Assembly: GCF_027622945.1 (NCBI RefSeq)
Contig: NZ_JAPZVQ010000010.1
Span: 24,799 to 88,798, forward strand
Source: Glycomyces lechevalierae
Lineage (GTDB): Bacteria; Actinomycetota; Actinomycetes; Mycobacteriales; Micromonosporaceae
Length of the DNA stretch: 64,000 nt
Reading direction: 5' to 3'
The notes beneath the pieces are model-generated. The model had not been told where the DNA came from. It did not search any database and saw only the letters and a list, made by a program, of their open reading frames with translations. Position 1 is the stretch's first letter, and every line of letters starts with the position of its first letter. Shown here in pieces: positions 59,160 through 64,000 of the stretch. The translations under genes and the position numbers were made by a program.

Positions 59160-60281
59160 TCACGCCTCGGCGGGGCGGCGGTGGAAGGAGAGGACGAACC
59201 CGCCGGTGGCGGCGGCGAGGACGAGCACCGTGAACACCGCTGCGAGCCCGGCTCCCAAGGCGGCCACGGCGAGCGGCGCCGCGACGAGCAGCAGGCTCCA
59301 CCAGGCGCGGTGGGCGAGGGCGCACAGGGTCAGGCAGAGCGCGAGCGCGCCGCACAGGAGCCAGCGGTGCAGGTCCGGCAGCGGGTCGGTGGCGTGCTCG
59401 GCGGCCGTGCCGAGCCCGAACGCGATGAGGGTGACCGAGACGGCCACGACCAGGTGCGCGGGGAGCAGCACGCGCGGAGTGGTGGCGTTCTCCTCGTCGA
59501 AGCCGTACCGGAAGTTCAGCCACCACAGTCCGATGAGGAGCGCGAATCCGGCGAGGCCGATGCCCACCTGGCTCCAGCCCCATTCGACCTCGGAGATCGC
59601 GGTCACGAGCTGGAGCACGGCCTCGCCGAGGACGATGATGATGAACAGCCCCAGGCGCTCGCCCAGGTGGGTGCCGTCCGTCGACCGCAGTTCCACGGCG
59701 GGCACGGGGTTGCGGCCGCGCTGGGCGTGGCGCTCGATGCGGGCCTGGAACTCCTGCAGCCGCGCCGGGTCCTTCATGTCGTCGACGATGCCCGAGGCGA
59801 GTGTCAGCGCCACGCCGAACGCCCACAGGGCCAGCAGGTACTTCGGTTCGTCGGTGAACCAGAAGGCGATGATGAACGGCATCAGGCCCGCGTTGCGCTG
59901 CACCGCGGACCAGCCTATGACGAGGCGGCCGGTTCGCGTGATCCCTTGCGAGGCGACGCCGCTGGTGTAGATGTAGGCCGCGCCGAAGACCGCCGCGTGC
60001 GCGCCGGTGGCCTGGGGGATCGCGGCGGCCATCGCCGCGAGGCCGAGCATGCCCAGCAGCATCGTCCGGTTGCGGGTGCGGTCGGACGCCACGTTGGCGT
60101 ACACGGTGAACGAGCTCCACACGAGCCAGATCGCGGCGTACAGGATGAAGAACGCCGCCACGTCGAGGCCGTCGGGATGCTCCAGCAGGTGCGTCAGCTG
60201 GGCCACGGCCGCGACGACCACGAGGTCGAAGAACAGCTCGAGCCAGGTGGCGTGGCGGGGGACGGTCGTCTGCTCGGTCAC
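59160..60281 (-). CDS. Low-temperature requirement protein A (LtrA) family
   Basis: The 373-residue integral membrane protein has about ten helices. Family signatures are WLELFFDLVVVAAVAQLTH near the N-terminus, LLALWAFGVALTLASG, and HLGERLGLFIIIVLGEAVLQ in the middle. LtrA was named from Listeria growth at low temperature; its biochemical function is unknown. The GTG at 60281 is the first codon of the conserved region. It lies 55 bases downstream of a LacI gene in the same direction and may share its transcript. Confidence 0.92.
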   Translation of the reverse strand: MTEQTTVPRHATWLELFFDLVVVAAVAQLTHLLEHPDGLDVAAFFILYAAIWLVWSSFTVYANVASDRTRNRTMLLGMLGLAAMAAAIPQATGAHAAVFGAAYIYTSGVASQGITRTGRLVIGWSAVQRNAGLMPFIIAFWFTDEPKYLLALWAFGVALTLASGIVDDMKDPARLQEFQARIERHAQRGRNPVPAVELRSTDGTHLGERLGLFIIIVLGEAVLQLVTAISEVEWGWSQVGIGLAGFALLIGLWWLNFRYGFDEENATTPRVLLPAHLVVAVSVTLIAFGLGTAAEHATDPLPDLHRWLLCGALALCLTLCALAHRAWWSLLLVAAPLAVAALGAGLAAVFTVLVLAAATGGFVLSFHRRPAEA

Positions 60282-60336
60282 GAACGGAAAACCTACTCCT
60301 GTCCCGCTCGCGGGACGCGGCGGAGGCCGCCCCCGT

Positions 60337-61365
60337 TCACCCCGCGGACGCGGTGGAACCCCTCACGACGACCCGGCACTGGACGGTGTGGACGCCGCGG
60401 CCGTGCTCGTCGTCGATGGCCTCGAACAGGGCCCGCGCGGCGGCGCGGCCCAGCTCCTCCAGGTTCATGTCCACACTGGTCAGTTGGGGCCGGGCGCCGG
60501 TGGCGAGCACGTCCCAGTTGTCGAAGCCCATGACGGCCACGTCCTCGGGGACGCGGCGGCCGCGTTCGCGCAGCGTGTCGAGCACGCCCCGGGCGACCTG
60601 GTCGGAGCCGCACAGTACCGCGTCCACGTCCGGCTCGCGGTCGAGGAGCATCCCGGCCGCCGCGCGGCCCCAGCCCTCTTCCCAAGCGCCGTAAGCGACT
60701 TCACCGACGAGCGAGAGTCCGGCGGCCTCGAGGGCCGCCTCGGCGCCCGCCGCGCGGTCGCGCGCGGCGCTGTACTCGCGGTCGCCGCTGATGTGCGCGA
60801 TCCTGGTGCGGCCGCAGGCGATCAGGTGCTCGACGGCCATCCGGCCGGCGTTCACGTTGTCCGGCACGATCGAGAGGTCCTCGGGCGCTTCCGAAGGCGC
60901 GTAGGCGTACACGACCGGCACGTCCACCGCGTCGGCCAGCGGCGGCCGCGGGTTCGTGGAGGAGCCCACCACGATGAGGCCGTCCACGCGGCGGCTGAGC
61001 AGGGCCTGCACATGGTGGCGCTCGCGGATCGCGTCGCCGCGCGCGTCGCACAGGAACACCGAGACCTGGCCGGCGCCGAACGCGTCCTCCGCGCCCATGA
61101 GGATGGGGAGGCTGAAGCGGCCCACCAGGTCCGAGGTGAGGAGCCCGACGGTGCCGGTGCGCCCGGCGAGGAGGCCCCGGGCCAGGGAGTTGGGGGAGAA
61201 GGAGAGCTGCGCGGCCGCCTCCAGGACCCGCTCGCGGGTCTGGGCGTGCACGTGGTTGCGGCCGTTGAGCGCCTTGGACGCCGTCGCCACCGAGACGCCC
61301 GCCAGGCGGGCCACATCGGACAGTGTGGCGGCGCGCGTGCCGCGCGGTGCGGGGGTTCGGGCCAC
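60337..61365 (-). CDS. LacI-family transcriptional regulator
   Basis: The 342-residue repressor has a helix-turn-helix TLSDVARLAGVSVATASKALNGRN (about residues 12-35), a hinge helix SLARGLLAGRTGTVGLL, and a sugar-binding core ending VMGFDNWDVLATGARPQLTSVDMN. A perfect AAGGAGG stands five bases before the GTG at 61365. It diverges from a secreted glycoside hydrolase gene, and palindromes built on CCGAAA/TTTCGG lie between them, so it most likely represses that gene and perhaps itself. Confidence 0.93.
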   Translation of the reverse strand: MARTPAPRGTRAATLSDVARLAGVSVATASKALNGRNHVHAQTRERVLEAAAQLSFSPNSLARGLLAGRTGTVGLLTSDLVGRFSLPILMGAEDAFGAGQVSVFLCDARGDAIRERHHVQALLSRRVDGLIVVGSSTNPRPPLADAVDVPVVYAYAPSEAPEDLSIVPDNVNAGRMAVEHLIACGRTRIAHISGDREYSAARDRAAGAEAALEAAGLSLVGEVAYGAWEEGWGRAAAGMLLDREPDVDAVLCGSDQVARGVLDTLRERGRRVPEDVAVMGFDNWDVLATGARPQLTSVDMNLEELGRAAARALFEAIDDEHGRGVHTVQCRVVVRGSTASAG

Positions 61366-61451
61366 TCGTCCTCCTTCAGCCGGAGCCCGGACCGGGACCG
61401 CCGTCGCGGCGGCCGGATTTCCTCCGGGCTGGATCGACTGTAGCCGACCGG

Positions 61452-61577
61452 CCGAAACTTTGCCGAACCGGCTTTCGGTCAACGGATCCGAGTGAATTCA
61501 TGGCAATCAATGCATTGACATCGCTGTGGCCTGACCCATAGCATCGGTGGCGACGCAATGACCGAAAAGGTTTTCGG
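61452..61577 (+). promoter_or_regulatory. Glycoside hydrolase promoter and LacI-type operators
   Basis: TTGACA (61515-61520), 18 bases and TAGCAT (61539-61544) make a strong promoter. CCGAAAAGGTTTTCGG (61562-61577), a palindrome with 7-bp arms, lies right after the expected start site. Further CCGAA/TTTCGG elements occur at 61452-61478, toward the regulator. TCAATGCATTGA (61507-61518) is a perfect palindrome overlapping the -35 box. Confidence 0.65.
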
Positions 61578-61625
61578 ACCTTTCGGCGCCCCGGCACACC
61601 CCCGCATCCTTCCCGGAGGCACGCA

Positions 61626-64000
61626 ATGGTGCATCGCCCCACGTCCACCCGACTCCTCGCCACCGCCGCCTCCCTCGCCCTGGCCGCCGGCCTGGTCGTG
61701 GGCACCGCCGGTCCCGCGGCGGCCGAGCAGACCATCGGCTACCCCGAGTTCACCGGCGGCGACGCCGTCCCGCCCGAACCCGTCCCCTACGACGTGACCG
61801 GCATGATGCCCGCGATGTACGAGGCCGAGGCCGGCGGCACCGACTTCTGGATGGACCGCCTCCTCGCCCGCGAAGGCGCCGACCCCGCCGGCGACCAGTG
61901 GCTCATGACCCGCGGCCGGGCCCTCCTCATGCGCGTCCACGATCCCGACGTGATCGGCTTCGGCGGCCAGCTCGCCTACTACGACCCGTACTTCGACCGC
62001 GCCGCGAACACCGACGGCTTCACGATCGACATCGGCGGCGTCGACTTCACCGAGGTCGTCGCCGAACGCCGCCAGACCCCCAGCCACTGGACCAGCGTCC
62101 ACGAGGGCGGCGACCTCACCGCCGAGGTGCAGAAGTTCATCACCGACGGCAATGTGGCCGTGGCGAACGTGACCGTGACGAACGACGGCGCCGACGCCAC
62201 CGTGCCGGTCCGCGTCGCATCCGACTTCGCCTGGCAGGCCTCGGGAGACGAGCTCACCGGCGTCCTGGACGCGCAGAACTCCCGCGGCGAGCGCCTCACC
62301 ACCGTCTTCCCGCGCCTCTCCGGCACCGGCCTCGCTCCCTCGGATGGCGCCCTCGCCGGCGATCTCGAACTCGCCCAAGGCGAATCGGCCACGTTCAAGG
62401 TCCAGCTCGGCATGGTCACCACCGAGATCCCGGCGTCCGCCACCGAGTACGAGGCGTACAAGGCCGCCGCTCCTCAGGACGCCTTCGCCACCCACGTGCA
62501 GACCTACAACAAGTGGTGGGCGGACAACCTCCCGTACTTCGACGTCCCCGACGAGGCGCACAAGAAGTTCATCTACTACCGCTGGTGGCTGATGCGCTAC
62601 AACTACCTCGACGCGGACATCCCGGGCAACGACTTCCAGTTCCCGACCTCCATCGAGGGCGTCACCGGCTACAACAACGCCATCGCCCTCACCGTGCCGA
62701 TGTTCATCGACGACCTCAAGTACCTGCGCGACCCCGCGTACTCCTACGGCCCCTGGGTCTCCACCGGCGAGTCCTCGCAGGGCGGGCGCTTCATGGACAA
62801 CCCCGGCGACCCCGAGAACTGGTCGAACTCCTACACCCAGTACATCGCCGAGGCCGCCTGGCGCTCCTACCAGATCCACGGCGGCCCCGAGGACGTCGTC
62901 GAGAACCTCGCCCGCTACGCCGAGGGCGACGTCAAGGGCCAGCTCGAGACCTTCGACTCCAACGGCGACAACCTCATCGAGTACGACTGGGGCGCGATGA
63001 CCGGCAACGACGCCGACGCCGTCTCCTTCCACTGGCGGGACGGCGACCTCGACCGCGCCGAATCCGCCTACCAGTACTCCGGCGCCATGGCCGCCGCCGA
63101 AGCCTACGAACTCATCGGCGACACCGCGAAGGCCGACGAGATGCACGCCCTCGCCGACGACATCAAGACCGCCATCACCGACGTGCTCTGGAACCCCGAG
63201 ACGCGGCTGTTCGAGCACGTCCATGTCGAGTCGGGCGAGCACGTGCCATGGAAGGAGATCAACAACTACTACCCGTTCTCCGTGGGCGCCGTCCCGAACG
63301 AGCCGCAGTACACGGACGCGCTGCGCCTCTTCGAGGACCCCGCCGAGTACCCGGTCTTCCCGTTCTACACCGCCAACCAGGCGGACAAGGCCGAGGCCGC
63401 CGAGCAGGGGAACCCCGGCTCCAACAACTTCTCGCAGATCAACTCCACCGTCCAGTTCCGCCTGTTCTCCTCGGCGATCCGCGACTACGACCAGGACTCC
63501 ATCACCGCCGAGGACTACAAGCAGCTCCTGTACTGGAACGCCTGGTCCACGTACATCGGCGGCGACACCGCCTGGCCGGACTCGAACGAGTTCTGGGCCG
63601 ACTGGAACCCCGAGAGCGAATCCATCGACTACCGCTCCTGGATCCACCACACCACCCTCGGCTCCAGCATCTGGACCTATGTGGAGGACGTGGCCGGCCT
63701 GCGCCCCCGCACCGACGACAAGGTCGAACTCTCCCCGATCGACATCGGCTGGGACCACTTCACCGTCAACAACCTCCGCTACCGCGACTCGGACCTCTCC
63801 ATCGTCTGGGACAAGCCCGGCGACGGCACCGTCCACTACCAGGGCATCCCCGAGGGCTACTCCGTCTACATCGACGGCAGGCGCGCCTTCACCATCGACA
63901 GCCTCGTCCCGGCCGTCTGGGACCCGAACACCGGCAACGTCGAACTGCCCCAAGGCGGCAAGGTCGTCAAGAGCAAGAAGATGAAGGACCTCTCCGCCCC
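61626..64000 (+). CDS. Secreted six-hairpin glycoside hydrolase (MGH1/GH63-like), partial
   Basis: The frame starts at ATG 61626 (GGAGG six bases upstream) and is still open at the window end: at least 791 residues. A signal peptide ends near AGPAAAEQ (about residue 36). An N-terminal beta-sandwich (to about residue 280) precedes an alpha/alpha-barrel catalytic domain with SYTQYIAEAAWRSYQIHG, YDWGAMTGNDAD, EINNYYPFSVGAVP, FWADWNPES and SWIHHTTLGSSIWTYVEDVAGL. This looks like the MGH1/GH63-type clan of inverting glycosidases, but the specificity is unknown. A further C-terminal domain begins near residue 700. The divergent LacI gene probably regulates it. Confidence 0.85.
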   Translation, partial: MVHRPTSTRLLATAASLALAAGLVVGTAGPAAAEQTIGYPEFTGGDAVPPEPVPYDVTGMMPAMYEAEAGGTDFWMDRLLAREGADPAGDQWLMTRGRALLMRVHDPDVIGFGGQLAYYDPYFDRAANTDGFTIDIGGVDFTEVVAERRQTPSHWTSVHEGGDLTAEVQKFITDGNVAVANVTVTNDGADATVPVRVASDFAWQASGDELTGVLDAQNSRGERLTTVFPRLSGTGLAPSDGALAGDLELAQGESATFKVQLGMVTTEIPASATEYEAYKAAAPQDAFATHVQTYNKWWADNLPYFDVPDEAHKKFIYYRWWLMRYNYLDADIPGNDFQFPTSIEGVTGYNNAIALTVPMFIDDLKYLRDPAYSYGPWVSTGESSQGGRFMDNPGDPENWSNSYTQYIAEAAWRSYQIHGGPEDVVENLARYAEGDVKGQLETFDSNGDNLIEYDWGAMTGNDADAVSFHWRDGDLDRAESAYQYSGAMAAAEAYELIGDTAKADEMHALADDIKTAITDVLWNPETRLFEHVHVESGEHVPWKEINNYYPFSVGAVPNEPQYTDALRLFEDPAEYPVFPFYTANQADKAEAAEQGNPGSNNFSQINSTVQFRLFSSAIRDYDQDSITAEDYKQLLYWNAWSTYIGGDTAWPDSNEFWADWNPESESIDYRSWIHHTTLGSSIWTYVEDVAGLRPRTDDKVELSPIDIGWDHFTVNNLRYRDSDLSIVWDKPGDGTVHYQGIPEGYSVYIDGRRAFTIDSLVPAVWDPNTGNVELPQGGKVVKSKKMKDLSA

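Noticed and set aside
61479-63953. An 824-residue minus-strand frame at the window end
   Set aside because: It opposes a plus-strand gene with signal peptide, ribosome site and glycosidase motifs, and shows only Val/Gly/Asp/Arg-rich antisense composition.

Overview
The window is a very high-G+C chromosomal segment from a filamentous-type actinobacterium. I base this on GTG/TTG starts, leaderless promoters, LppU-like Pro/Gly-rich membrane proteins, an ECF41 sigma factor and a bifunctional RelA with hisS close by. A member of the Glycomycetaceae or a neighbouring family would fit, but that is a guess. There are no rRNA or tRNA genes, IS elements, phage genes or CRISPR arrays. The first ~85 bases are an almost pure C/G tract, probably a contig end.

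Layout. 1-9 kb: a small helical CsbD/antitoxin-like protein, an FAD monooxygenase whose frame runs without a stop into a membrane protein, then housekeeping genes (relA, a membrane-anchored cyclophilin with a small membrane partner, an MBL hydrolase, hisS). 9-14.3 kb: a gene split by an in-frame TAG, an NDH-2-like oxidoreductase paired with an ECF41 sigma factor, and two LppU-like proteins. 14.6-23 kb: central metabolism (gltB-gltD, pyk, a TesB-type thioesterase). 23-34 kb: envelope modification (acyltransferase-SGNH, sulfotransferase) and sugar use (GH43, LacI regulator, GH2 beta-galactosidase), with a SigB-type promoter before csbD. 34-42.8 kb: lipoprotein, EamA transporter, DUF4287/SRPBCC protein, tandem SGNH hydrolases, small secreted protein, RecQ-phosphoribosyltransferase fusion, DUF1349 protein, alkyltransferase-like protein. 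42.9-46 kb: a TPP riboswitch controlling the ykoE-ykoD-ykoC thiamine/HMP ECF transporter. 46-52.4 kb: UlaG-like MBL protein, two microsatellites, a heterodimeric ABC exporter divergent from its probable TetR regulator, and a glyoxalase-like protein. 52.4-64 kb: Tat-type lipoprotein intradiol dioxygenase, methyltransferase, GNAT, 3-methyladenine DNA glycosylase, a giant phosphodiester glycosidase-metallophosphatase, LtrA, and a LacI regulator divergent from a secreted glycoside hydrolase cut by the window end.

Regulation is the most rewarding layer. LacI-type palindromes sit just downstream of the -10 boxes of the beta-galactosidase and terminal glycosidase promoters. Nested inverted repeats occupy the TetR/ABC divergent promoter, a 10-bp dyad straddles the pyk -10 box and start codon, and many convergent gene pairs share perfect bidirectional terminators. 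Three genes (488-2344, 8985-9944, 35978-36506) have reading-frame problems at or near an expected stop, which suggests either recent mutation or residual sequencing error. I see no obvious wholly new multi-gene system. The best leads are the RecQ-PRTase fusion, the two-enzyme surface protein at 55.8-59.0 kb, the four-cysteine module proteins and the repeat tract at 46.8-47.0 kb.
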